This document shows, piece after piece, positions 43,312-50,420 of a DNA stretch of 50,630 nt (position 1 is its first letter; every line of letters starts with the position of its first letter). Source of the stretch: Chitinophagales bacterium. Lineage in GTDB: Bacteria > Bacteroidota > Bacteroidia > Chitinophagales > Chitinophagaceae. Made by a program: the position numbers and the translations under genes. The stretch is from contig JAURJU010000016.1 of NCBI GenBank assembly GCA_030832085.1, positions 1 through 50,630 on the forward strand. Direction: 5' to 3'. Under the pieces are notes generated by a model. It did no database searches and was not told where the DNA came from. It saw only the letters and a program-made list of their open reading frames with translations.

Positions 43312-45002
43312 GCTTCCTTGATTGGTCAGTACTTTTTTTTACAATATTTTCTGTTGTATTGTACGGTGTCTACAAGGGTCGTTCCACAAAGGATATTGAT
43401 GGTTATTACAGAAGCAACCGACAATTGCCCTGGTACATGGTCATGCTTGGTGTGGTTGGCACACAGGCCAGTGCGGTAACATTTTTGTCTGGCCCCGGGC
43501 AGGCCTACACAGATGGCATGCGGTTTGTACAATATTATTTTGGATTGCCTTTGGCAATGGTTGTCTTGTGTATCACATTTGTCCCCATTTTCCATAAGCT
43601 CAATGTATATACGGCCTATGAGTTTTTGGAAAAGCGGTTTGACAAAAAGACAAGGTCTTTTACGGCATTCCTTTTTCTTTTGTCACGCGCCCTTTCAACC
43701 GGCATCAGCATTTATGCGCCAGCCATTATTCTTTCTTCCATCTTGGGATGGAATATCTACCTGACCAACATGTTGATGGGAGGCATTGTCATCCTTTATA
43801 GCATCAGTGGCGGCGCACGTGCAGTGGCCTATACCCAACAGCTTCAGCTGGTCATCATATTTGCAGGGCTTTTTTTGGTAGCCTTATTGCTTGTTGACAT
43901 GATGCCGGAAGGCATTGGATTAGGAGCTGCGATAGCAATTGGAAGGGACATGGGCAAAATGAATGTGATCACTTCTGGAATGACAGAAGAAGGCTTCAAT
44001 TGGAACGACCGTTTTAACCTTCTCAGTGGTCTGATTGGGGGTTTCTTTTTGGCACTTTCTTATTTTGGAACCGACCAGAGCCAGGTAGGACGTTACTTGA
44101 GCGGGAGTTCTATTAAGGAAAGCAGGATGGGTCTGGTCATGAATGGAATTGTCAAAATTCCAATGCAGTTTTTTATCCTGTTCATAGGTGTTTTGGTTTT
44201 TGTTTTTTACACCTTCAATACGCCCCCGCTTTATTTCAACCAGGTTGCTGTTGATGAATTGAAATCCACACCATACCGTGACACCGTCATTGCATTGGAA
44301 AAAGCGCATATGCTCGTTGCAAAGGATAAGCAATCTTTGCTAGAGAAAATGAACGGCAGGGATGCAGTTTTATTTGGAGATGCTTTCAAGGAAATTAAGG
44401 TTCGGGAGGAATCCATTCGAACAAGCATAAAGGCACTCATCAAAACATCAGGAATTTCGGTTGAACAATCTGATACCAATTATATTTTCATCCGCTTCGT
44501 GATGGACCACATGCCAAAGGGATTGGTGGGTCTCTTGATAGCAGTCATTTTTCTTGCTGCTTGGGGAAGCATCTCCGCTGCATTGAATTCGCTTTCATCC
44601 TCCACCCTCATTGATTTTCACAAACAGTATATCAATACCGATACCAGCAGCGAGGAAGCGTTTCGCCTCTCAAGATTGTACACATTGTTTTGGGGAGTCT
44701 TCTGCATTGTTTTCGCGCAATTTGCGACCAACCTGGGCAGTTTGATTGAAGCAGTGAACATCCTGGGTTCCTGGTTTTATGGAGTAATGCTGGGCATTTT
44801 CCTGGTGGCTTTTTACCTTAAACATGTTGGTGGGAATGCGGTCTTTTATGCGGCAATTGCAGGAGAGGTTGCTGTTGTTTCCATGTATGCATTCACCGAT
44901 ATTGGGTGGCTTTGGCTGAATGCCATAGGCGCACTGGCAGTGGTTGCTTTTTCGTATGTCGTTCAAATTTTCTTGGGGAAACAGATGGCTCAGGGAGCCT
45001 AA
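43308..45002 (+). CDS. Sodium:solute symporter (SSS family)
   Basis: 564 residues, roughly 13 membrane helices. Family signs are the N-terminal GRSTKDIDGYYRSNRQLPWY, GTQASAVTFLSGPGQAYTDG, SRALSTGISIYAPAIILSSI, the conserved YFGTDQSQVGRYLSGSS block, and late LIAVIFLAAWGSISAALNSL. A soluble loop of about 80 residues (Lys-Glu rich, near 320-400) sits between helices, which is usual for Bacteroidota members. It couples sodium entry to uptake of a sugar or organic acid. It is the last gene of the PIG-L operon, so its solute may be a product of the deacetylase. Confidence 0.94.
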   Translation: MSFLDWSVLFFTIFSVVLYGVYKGRSTKDIDGYYRSNRQLPWYMVMLGVVGTQASAVTFLSGPGQAYTDGMRFVQYYFGLPLAMVVLCITFVPIFHKLNVYTAYEFLEKRFDKKTRSFTAFLFLLSRALSTGISIYAPAIILSSILGWNIYLTNMLMGGIVILYSISGGARAVAYTQQLQLVIIFAGLFLVALLLVDMMPEGIGLGAAIAIGRDMGKMNVITSGMTEEGFNWNDRFNLLSGLIGGFFLALSYFGTDQSQVGRYLSGSSIKESRMGLVMNGIVKIPMQFFILFIGVLVFVFYTFNTPPLYFNQVAVDELKSTPYRDTVIALEKAHMLVAKDKQSLLEKMNGRDAVLFGDAFKEIKVREESIRTSIKALIKTSGISVEQSDTNYIFIRFVMDHMPKGLVGLLIAVIFLAAWGSISAALNSLSSSTLIDFHKQYINTDTSSEEAFRLSRLYTLFWGVFCIVFAQFATNLGSLIEAVNILGSWFYGVMLGIFLVAFYLKHVGGNAVFYAAIAGEVAVVSMYAFTDIGWLWLNAIGALAVVAFSYVVQIFLGKQMAQGA

Positions 45003-45028
45003 TACCCAAGGAACAGGGTATTGATTTT
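45001..45028 (+). terminator. Probable terminator after the symporter gene
   Basis: AATACCC pairs with GGGTATT around an 8-base loop, overlapping the end of the stop codon, then GATTTTG. The stem is short (7 pairs) and the U-tail weak, so this is tentative. It also lies downstream of the convergent tRNA-Leu. Confidence 0.4.
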
Positions 45029-45029
45029 G

Positions 45030-45116
45030 TGCCTCGGGCGGGAATCGAACCCGCACTCGCTTTTTCGGCGAACAGGATTTTAAGTCCTGCGTGTCTACCA
45101 ATTCCACCACCGAGGC
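45030..45116 (-). tRNA. tRNA-Leu (anticodon TAA)
   Basis: 87 bases. The acceptor GCCTCGG pairs with CCGAGGC, the anticodon stem CAGGA/TCCTG holds loop CTTAAAA (anticodon TAA), there is a long variable arm as expected for class II, and the T stem GCGGG/CCCGC holds loop TTCGATT. Discriminator A; CCA not encoded. It follows tRNA-Gly on the same strand. Confidence 0.97.
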
Positions 45117-45148
45117 AAACCAGGCGCAAAAAATTTTGGCCTAAACTA

Positions 45149-45173
45149 AAAATTCCATCTATGATGGAATTTT
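45149..45173 (-). terminator. Hairpin between tRNA-Gly and tRNA-Leu (terminator-like)
   Basis: Eleven-pair perfect stem (AAAATTCCATC with GATGGAATTTT, loop of three), starting three bases after the tRNA-Gly 3' end and followed by T residues. It could be a partial terminator or a processing signal; tRNA-Leu has no obvious promoter of its own. Confidence 0.45.
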
Positions 45174-45176
45174 GTG

Positions 45177-45249
45177 AGCGGAAGACGAGATTCGAACCCG
45201 CGACCCCAACCTTGGCAAGGTTGTGCTCTACCAGCTGAGCTACTTCCGC
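45177..45249 (-). tRNA. tRNA-Gly (anticodon GCC)
   Basis: 73 bases. Acceptor GCGGAAG/CTTCCGC, D arm GCTC/GAGC, anticodon stem CAACC/GGTTG with loop TTGCCAA (anticodon GCC), and a T arm with loop TTCGAAT. Discriminator T, usual for bacterial tRNA-Gly; CCA not encoded. Confidence 0.97.
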
Positions 45250-45273
45250 AGTGTGTGTAAGAACATAGGGGTG

Positions 45274-45281
45274 CAAAAATA
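45274..45281 (-). promoter_or_regulatory. -7 promoter element of the tRNA-Gly/tRNA-Leu unit
   Basis: A perfect TATTTTTG on the minus strand, 24 bases before the tRNA-Gly 5' end. No clear TTG at -33. Confidence 0.45.
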
Positions 45282-45312
45282 AGAATAAGATCTTAATCTA
45301 AAAAGAAAAATC

Positions 45313-45519
45313 TTATTTGTACTTGGGTGTATACTGTGTGCTTTCTGGAATCTCCACTTTGGGTTTTCCCTTGTAGTGCATGCTGTATAAACCATAGCAT
45401 CCGCCGAGTACAAAAGCCATAAAGGCGAAGAGCTGGACGTGAAACAAGAAACGGGATGATGATACCCAGTTTCTGCCAAAGTCTTTCTTTTCAGCGATGT
45501 CAGTTGTATTGTGTTGCAT
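45313..45519 (-). CDS. Small single-pass membrane protein, unknown function
   Basis: 68 residues. A charged N-terminus (MQHNTTDIAEKKDFGRNW) is followed by one membrane segment (LFHVQLFAFMAFVLGGCYGL) and a hydrophilic tail rich in Lys and Pro. I recognise no family. That it is a gene is supported by a consensus promoter (TTG-N19-TATTTTTG) 17 bases upstream of its ATG, inside the 3' end region of the glycosyltransferase gene, and by its position between that gene and the tRNAs. Another open frame on the same strand (45240-45566) starts with TTG inside the promoter and is rejected. Confidence 0.65.
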   Translation of the reverse strand: MQHNTTDIAEKKDFGRNWVSSSRFLFHVQLFAFMAFVLGGCYGLYSMHYKGKPKVEIPESTQYTPKYK

Positions 45520-45536
45520 ATGTTTCTTTTGCTCGG

Positions 45537-45566
45537 CAAAAATAAGGAATCAAGTTTGTTTTTCAA
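45537..45566 (-). promoter_or_regulatory. Promoter for the 68-residue membrane protein
   Basis: On the minus strand TTG (45566-45564), 19 bases, then a perfect TATTTTTG (45544-45537). It overlaps the stop codon of the glycosyltransferase gene. Confidence 0.6.
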
Positions 45567-46603
45567 TTGCAGTTTTCAACAATTTCTGAAAACCTGTCTT
45601 TTCCTATTACAAAATGCTGCCAAACCACACTGCCCATGTATCTTCCCTTAATTTTTCCGCTTCTTTTTTGGGGAAAAACACTTTTGTTTTGGCCGGTTGT
45701 CAGCCACGCAATAAAACCAAAATGGGCCTTCATTACGGCAATAAAAAACGCAGATTGACCTGAGAGCAAATTTTGCCAGGCACTGATGGCGTCAAGCAAT
45801 AATCGGAAAGCAACTGTTTTTACCGCATCCCATCCTGTCAGATTTTTCCAAAGCATGATCAGGTTGTTTCTGAAGTTGAGGTAGATTTTTTTCGGGTTGT
45901 TCTTTGCCAAGGTGCCACCGCCAATATGGTAGATATATGAAGCCGGGCAAGACATGATACCGTACCCTGCCAATTGGAGTCTCCAGCAAAGATCTATCTC
46001 CTCTTGATGGGCAAAAAAGTAAGCATCAAATCCACCTGCTGCATCAAATGCACTGTGCCTGATGAACATTGCTGCACCGGATGCCCAGAAAATGGGCTCA
46101 GGTTTGTCGTATTGGGTCTTGTCCTCTTCCAGCACATCAAAAATTCTGCCTTTTGAAAATGGATAGCCAAAACGGTCTATCCATCCACCTGCTGCCCCCG
46201 CATATTCAAAACTTTTTCTATTGTAGAAATCCAAGATCTTGGGCTGTATTGCTGCCACCGACGGGTTTTCCATGAACAGTTGAACAACTGGCTCAATCCA
46301 TCCGGCGGTAACTTCAATGTCCGAGTTCAACAGCACCAGGAATTCTTCTTTTACCTGCTTCAAAGCCAAATTGTACCCCCCTGCAAATCCTTCGTTCGAG
46401 GGATTTTTTATGATCTTTATTTCTGGAAATGCTGACGCCACAAATTCAACTGATCCATCTGTAGATGCATTGTCTGCCACATAGACCACCTTGTTCGCGT
46501 AGGTAGATGCCAAAACGAATGGGAGAAATTGTTCGAGATATTTTTTGCCATTCCAATTCAGGATGACCACCGCCAAAGTAGGATGAGAATCAATTGCTTG
46601 CAT
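45563..46603 (-). CDS. Glycosyltransferase family 2 (rhamnosyltransferase-like)
   Basis: 346 residues from MQAIDSHPTLAVVILNWNGK. A GTG at 46645 in the same frame is rejected, because a perfect -7 element lies between the two. The GT-A fold shows VVYVADNASTDGSVEF, NPSNEGFAGGYNLALKQV, LLNSDIEVTAGW (DxD-type metal site) and the acceptor-side FDAYFFAHQEEIDLCWRLQL (the ED segment). A C-terminal hydrophobic stretch suggests membrane association. It adds a sugar, by family precedent often rhamnose, to a cell-surface glycan from a nucleotide sugar in the cytoplasm. It stands alone and is not in a polysaccharide cluster. Confidence 0.92.
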   Translation of the reverse strand: MQAIDSHPTLAVVILNWNGKKYLEQFLPFVLASTYANKVVYVADNASTDGSVEFVASAFPEIKIIKNPSNEGFAGGYNLALKQVKEEFLVLLNSDIEVTAGWIEPVVQLFMENPSVAAIQPKILDFYNRKSFEYAGAAGGWIDRFGYPFSKGRIFDVLEEDKTQYDKPEPIFWASGAAMFIRHSAFDAAGGFDAYFFAHQEEIDLCWRLQLAGYGIMSCPASYIYHIGGGTLAKNNPKKIYLNFRNNLIMLWKNLTGWDAVKTVAFRLLLDAISAWQNLLSGQSAFFIAVMKAHFGFIAWLTTGQNKSVFPQKRSGKIKGRYMGSVVWQHFVIGKDRFSEIVENCN

Positions 46604-46611
46604 GCGTTTGA

Positions 46612-46619
46612 CAAATTTA
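46612..46619 (-). promoter_or_regulatory. -7 element, apparently leaderless, for the glycosyltransferase
   Basis: A perfect TAAATTTG on the minus strand, eight bases before ATG 46603. The -33 TTG is not evident, so confidence is moderate. Confidence 0.45.
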
Positions 46620-46673
46620 GGGGCTATTGGCTTAAAAATGGACACTCCATTTTTTCATGTGTTCTTTTTTTCA

Positions 46674-46681
46674 TAATTTTG
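46674..46681 (+). promoter_or_regulatory. -7 promoter element of tRNA-Leu (GAG)
   Basis: A perfect TAATTTTG 11 bases before the tRNA 5' end, the same arrangement as at tRNA-Arg. Confidence 0.5.
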
Positions 46682-46692
46682 TTCTCCCTCGG

Positions 46693-46776
46693 GCCCAGGT
46701 GGCGAAATTGGTAGACGCACTACCTTGAGGTGGTAGCGCTGGAAACGGCGTGCTGGTTCGAATCCAGTCTTGGGCA
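46693..46776 (+). tRNA. tRNA-Leu (anticodon GAG)
   Basis: 84 bases. Acceptor GCCCAGG/CTTGGGC (one G-U), anticodon stem CTACC/GGTAG with loop TTGAGGT (anticodon GAG), long variable arm of a class II tRNA, T stem CTGG/CCAG with loop TTCGAAT. Discriminator A; CCA not encoded. Confidence 0.96.
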
Positions 46777-46781
46777 CAAAC

Positions 46782-46815
46782 AAAAAAGTCCTGCACAAAG
46801 TGCGGGATTTTTTAT
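46782..46815 (+). terminator. Intrinsic terminator of tRNA-Leu (GAG)
   Basis: GTCCTGCAC pairs with GTGCGGGAT around an AAA loop (two G-U pairs), flanked by six A and six T. It begins within ten bases of the tRNA end. Confidence 0.8.
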
Positions 46816-46908
46816 TTGGCGGCGTGCAAAGCTTGCTTTCAAAAGCGAACATATCAAAATGCCAATATTATTGATTCATCCGTATCTTTCATTACATATA
46901 CTTTTTCC

Positions 46909-47697
46909 ATGCAAAGATTCCTTGGCCTATTCATCATTGCCTTTTTGTTCTTGTCTTTCAATTTTCCCCCCAAAGAAAATTGGATCAAACTCTTCAATGG
47001 CAAAAACCTTGACAACTGGACAGTGAAAATATTTCACCATGAAGTGGGAGACAATTATGCCAATACCTTTCGCGCCGAGGATGGCATGATAAAAGTACGG
47101 TACGACAAATATGAACAGTTCAACAACCGCTACGGGCACCTTTTTTACAACAAACCTTTTTCGCATTTCAAATTGCGTTTCGATTATCGCTTTACCGGTA
47201 TTTGGCGCAGTGATGCACCATCATATACCAAGATCAATTCGGGTGTCATGTACCATTCACAGGATCCAAAGACAATACTCAAGGAGCAGGATTGGCCGAT
47301 TTCTATTGAGTTTCAGGTCTTGGGGGGATTGGAAGATGGACTGTCAAGGCCTACTGGAAACATGTGTTCTCCTGGTACCGATGTTTATTTTCAGGGAAAA
47401 AAGGATCCAAGGCATTGCATCAGTTCTACTTCCAAAACCTACTATGGTGACCAATGGGTTCATGCAGAGTTGATTGTGCTTGGTGATTCCCTGGTCACCC
47501 ATATCATCAATGGAGACACCGTCTTGCAGTACACCCAGCCACAAATAGGCGGCGGCGTTGCCAATGGGTATGATCCTTCCATCAAGATGGATGGCAAATT
47601 GCTCAAAAGCGGTTTTATTGCCTTGCAAAGTGAAGGCCAGGAGATTGATTTCAAAAATATTGAGTTGCTGGATTTGACCCGGTCCAAGAAAAAATGA
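46909..47697 (+). CDS. DUF1080 / 3-keto-disaccharide hydrolase-like secreted protein
   Basis: 262 residues from MQRFLGLFIIAFLFLSFNF, a signal peptide. The frame is open from 46750 through the tRNA and terminator, which is fortuitous. The core starts with WIKLFNGKNLDNWTVKIFHH, the typical opening of the concanavalin-like DUF1080 fold, with FKLRFDYRFT, NSGVMYHSQDPK and SIEFQVLGG, and ends with GFIALQSEGQEIDFKNIELL. Members cleave glycosides that have been oxidised to 3-keto sugars. This fits functionally with the exported Gfo/Idh/MocA enzymes at 1-5 kb, though it is 40 kb away. Confidence 0.9.
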   Translation: MQRFLGLFIIAFLFLSFNFPPKENWIKLFNGKNLDNWTVKIFHHEVGDNYANTFRAEDGMIKVRYDKYEQFNNRYGHLFYNKPFSHFKLRFDYRFTGIWRSDAPSYTKINSGVMYHSQDPKTILKEQDWPISIEFQVLGGLEDGLSRPTGNMCSPGTDVYFQGKKDPRHCISSTSKTYYGDQWVHAELIVLGDSLVTHIINGDTVLQYTQPQIGGGVANGYDPSIKMDGKLLKSGFIALQSEGQEIDFKNIELLDLTRSKKK

Positions 47698-47761
47698 TTT
47701 TTTCAGTAATACCCCATCCTTGAGCAATTCCAGGCAAGGTCGCATATCTATTCCTTTGAAC

Positions 47762-47792
47762 TTGTTTGGGCCAAAAATTCAACTTAGCTTTC
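47762..47792 (+). promoter_or_regulatory. Possible promoter for mazG
   Basis: TTG (47762-47764), 20 bases, then TAGCTTTC (47785-47792), one mismatch from TAnnTTTG. It predicts a leader of about 22 bases before ATG 47821. Confidence 0.35.
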
Positions 47793-47820
47793 CGCTTTAA
47801 TCAACTACTACCGACATCAT

Positions 47821-48684
47821 ATGGATGCAGCAAATGAATATTCTTTTGAACGACTTCAGGAAGTGTTGGAAGATCTGAGGGAAAAATGTCCCTGGGACAA
47901 AAAGCAAACAATACAAACATTGCGGCAGCTAACCATTGAAGAGTGTCATGAGCTGGCGGATGTCATTACTGCCAATGACTGGAATGGCATCAAAGAGGAG
48001 CTGGGTGATATCCTGTTGCATGTCCTTTTCTATGCCAAGATTGGAACCGAACAGGGTAAGTTCACCATCCAGGATGTAATCGAAGGCATAAGGGCCAAAC
48101 TGATTTACAGGCATCCCCATATTTATGGAGATGTTGTGGTTGCAGATGAGGAGGAAGTAAAACGAAACTGGGAAAACCTCAAATTGAAAGAAGGGAAAAC
48201 TTCAGTGATGGGGGGTGTTCCGAGGTCTTTGCCGCCCATGGTTCAAGCCATGCGCATCCAGGAAAAGGCGAAGCAAGTTGGTTTTGAATGGGAAAAAAAA
48301 GAGCAGGTCTGGGAAAAGGTAATGGAAGAGTTGGAGGAAGTCCGTGTTGAAGTGGAAAAGTATGACGCCTTTCATGGTACTGAAGACAACAGCAAGGAAT
48401 CAACTGTCAATGCAGCCGAAAACGATGCGCCACAGCAAACAGTTGTATTGAAAGAAATACAGAAGGCCAGGATAGAGGACGAGGTGGGTGACCTTTTGTT
48501 TTCAGTAATCAATTACGCCAGATTTCTGAACATCGATCCTGACAATGCTTTGGCACGTACCAATAAAAAATTTCTTACCCGCTTCCAGTCCATGGAAAAA
48601 ATCATCACCGAAAAAGGACAGCGTATGACGGATCTGAGCCTGGAGCAAATGGATGAGATTTGGAATGAAGTTAAAAACGGTTGA
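47821..48684 (+). CDS. mazG: Nucleoside triphosphate pyrophosphohydrolase
   Basis: 287 residues, cytoplasmic, with two MazG domains. The N-terminal domain has LREKCPWDKKQTIQTLRQLT and the metal motif EECHELADVI then EELGDILLHVLFYAKI (EExxE and ExxD). The second domain has ELEEVRVEVEKY and RIEDEVGDLLFSVINYARFL. Between them lies a hydrophilic insert (about 182-212, with HGTEDNSKESTVNAAEND) not seen in short MazG proteins. It hydrolyses NTPs to NMPs and pyrophosphate, as house-cleaning or ppGpp-linked control. It converges with the PolX-like gene, 5 bases between stops. Confidence 0.95.
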   Translation: MDAANEYSFERLQEVLEDLREKCPWDKKQTIQTLRQLTIEECHELADVITANDWNGIKEELGDILLHVLFYAKIGTEQGKFTIQDVIEGIRAKLIYRHPHIYGDVVVADEEEVKRNWENLKLKEGKTSVMGGVPRSLPPMVQAMRIQEKAKQVGFEWEKKEQVWEKVMEELEEVRVEVEKYDAFHGTEDNSKESTVNAAENDAPQQTVVLKEIQKARIEDEVGDLLFSVINYARFLNIDPDNALARTNKKFLTRFQSMEKIITEKGQRMTDLSLEQMDEIWNEVKNG

Positions 48685-48689
48685 TTGCA

Positions 48690-50348
48690 TCACCCTCTTA
48701 GAAAGGCTTCAAAATCCGAAAGGCTAAAACTAGAGAGGTTGTTCTCTTTTCTCAAACCCCCTTTCTGTGCAGCAAGTGTTCCATAGCGAATATCATGGTA
48801 CCCGTCAATATTGTGCGCATCTGGATTGATGGACAACAGTGCACCCTTTTCCTGCGCCCTTGCGATCCATGTCCAGTCGAGGTCCAGCCGTCTGGGATGT
48901 GCATTGATCTCAATCACCACATTATTGGCAATGCATGCATCAATGATTTTTTCATGATCAAGCGGATAACCTTTTCTGCTCAGCAAAAGCCTTCCAGTAG
49001 GGTGTCCTAGGATGGTTGTAAATGGATTTTCAATTGCAGCCAAAATACGCTGCATGGCCTTCTCCTGGCTCATTTTCAGGTTCGAGTGGACTGATGCAAT
49101 TACAAGGTCAAAGGTGCCAAGCAGGTTGTCCGAATAGTCCAGGGAACCATCATTGAGGATATCACTCTCAATGCTTTTGAATATTTTGAATGGCGCATAT
49201 TGTTGGTTGAGTTCATCAATATACTGGTGCTGTGCTTTTACCCGTTCTTCCGAAAGGCCGTTTGCATAAAATGCAGATTTGCTGTGGTCGCTGATGACAA
49301 GATATTCTAACCCCATTTCAATACAGGCTTTTGCCATCTCTTCAATGGTATTGGTACCATCGCTCCAGTCGCTGTGGCTGTGGATGATGGACCTTATATC
49401 CGTTGGCTGGATTACATCCACTACCGCTGTTTTTGACGCCATTTCTATAACTGAGGGATCTTCCCTTAGAAACTTTGGAATATAGCAGATGGATGCCAAG
49501 GCAAACGCTTCTTCATCTGATGTCATCGCATCCAAGGTGGAGGCAAACCGTTTTGTCCATTCATTGACGAAAGCTTCGGAACCGTTGAGGAGAAAACATC
49601 TTTTTTGGAGTTGGCTGGCGGGGGACAGGTGGAACTGCAGTTGCACATTTTCAATTCCTTTGGCTACAAGTTTTTCAGCTGATGTACTGTTGATTTCAAA
49701 TCCATTCTCATGGAGAAACTGGGTAAGAGGCGAAGCATCAGTATCCGTTGCCCAATCGAGGTGCTCCAATGTTGGCATTTTTCTTACAAAGTCTCCACAG
49801 GGAATAAAGCTGTTTTCTTTGAAATGGGATGAAAAAACCTGCTGCATGTGCCGGGCATAAGTTTCTATATCGGCATATAGGAAATGCCCCTGGTTCCTAA
49901 AGTAGAATTCTATGGCTTCGGCAACATTCTGTTGTGTTTTCTCACCAAATCCCTTGAACAGCAACAACCTGTTTTCATTGCAGGCATACAACAGTTCTCC
50001 CAGTCCTTCAATCCCCATTTCTTTCCAAATGGTTGAAATTTTCTTTGGCCCAATGCCTTTTATCTGCATCATTTCCAACACGCCTTCAGGAGTTTTGGAA
50101 ATGAGTTCTTCAAGAACCATGAGTTTGCCTGTTTCCAGTATTTCAATGATCTTTTTTGCAGTGGAATCACCAATCCCTTTCAGGGAAGCAATTTGTTCCT
50201 TGGAAATTGTCTCCAGTTGAACTGGTAGCTTCTCAATTGAAAATGCTGCAGATCCGTATGATTTTGCCTTAAAACTGTTTTCCTGGTGAATGTCCATCAA
50301 TTTGCTGAGGAGGCTGAACTGATCGGCAATGGCGTAGTTGTCTGGCAT
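48690..50348 (-). CDS. polX: PolX-like protein: HhH, degenerate polymerase X and PHP domains
   Basis: 552 residues. Helix-hairpin-helix segments lie near 50-65 and 95-105 (ASLKGIGDSTAKKI, MQIKGIGPKKISTI). The polymerase-X nucleotidyltransferase region follows, where the usual G-S...D-x-D reads CGDFVRKMPTLEHLDWATD; one catalytic Asp is replaced by His196 (only D198 remains), so DNA synthesis is unlikely. The C-terminal PHP domain looks intact: IIHSHSDWSDG (H323, H325, D327), LVISDHSKSAF, FKSIESDILNDGSLDY, VIASVHSN, IEINAHPRRLDLDW and SINPDAH. It is therefore probably a PHP-type nuclease or phosphoesterase acting in base-excision repair. Start ATG 50348; the histone-like gene's terminator lies just upstream. 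Confidence 0.9.
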   Translation of the reverse strand: MPDNYAIADQFSLLSKLMDIHQENSFKAKSYGSAAFSIEKLPVQLETISKEQIASLKGIGDSTAKKIIEILETGKLMVLEELISKTPEGVLEMMQIKGIGPKKISTIWKEMGIEGLGELLYACNENRLLLFKGFGEKTQQNVAEAIEFYFRNQGHFLYADIETYARHMQQVFSSHFKENSFIPCGDFVRKMPTLEHLDWATDTDASPLTQFLHENGFEINSTSAEKLVAKGIENVQLQFHLSPASQLQKRCFLLNGSEAFVNEWTKRFASTLDAMTSDEEAFALASICYIPKFLREDPSVIEMASKTAVVDVIQPTDIRSIIHSHSDWSDGTNTIEEMAKACIEMGLEYLVISDHSKSAFYANGLSEERVKAQHQYIDELNQQYAPFKIFKSIESDILNDGSLDYSDNLLGTFDLVIASVHSNLKMSQEKAMQRILAAIENPFTTILGHPTGRLLLSRKGYPLDHEKIIDACIANNVVIEINAHPRRLDLDWTWIARAQEKGALLSINPDAHNIDGYHDIRYGTLAAQKGGLRKENNLSSFSLSDFEAFLRG

Positions 50349-50369
50349 AATGGAGGATTGTTATTGAAC

Positions 50370-50397
50370 AAAAAAAAGTCCCGCTTGAAGCGGGACT
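50370..50397 (-). terminator. Intrinsic terminator of the histone-H1-like gene
   Basis: On the minus strand AGTCCCGCTT pairs with AAGCGGGACT, then a run of eight T. It lies 24 bases after the TAA at 50421 and insulates the PolX-like gene. Confidence 0.85.
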
Positions 50398-50420
50398 CTA
50401 TACTTTTTGCTATTGGAAGA

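Noticed and set aside
45240-45566. 108-codon open frame overlapping the 68-residue gene in another frame
   Set aside because: It begins with TTG inside the promoter and runs into the tRNA-Gly gene; no membrane or domain pattern is seen.
46604-46645. GTG start 14 codons upstream for the GT2 gene
   Set aside because: A perfect -7 promoter element lies between GTG 46645 and ATG 46603.
46750-46908. N-terminal extension of the DUF1080 protein through the tRNA-Leu gene
   Set aside because: The extension is translated tRNA and terminator sequence; the signal peptide begins at 46909.
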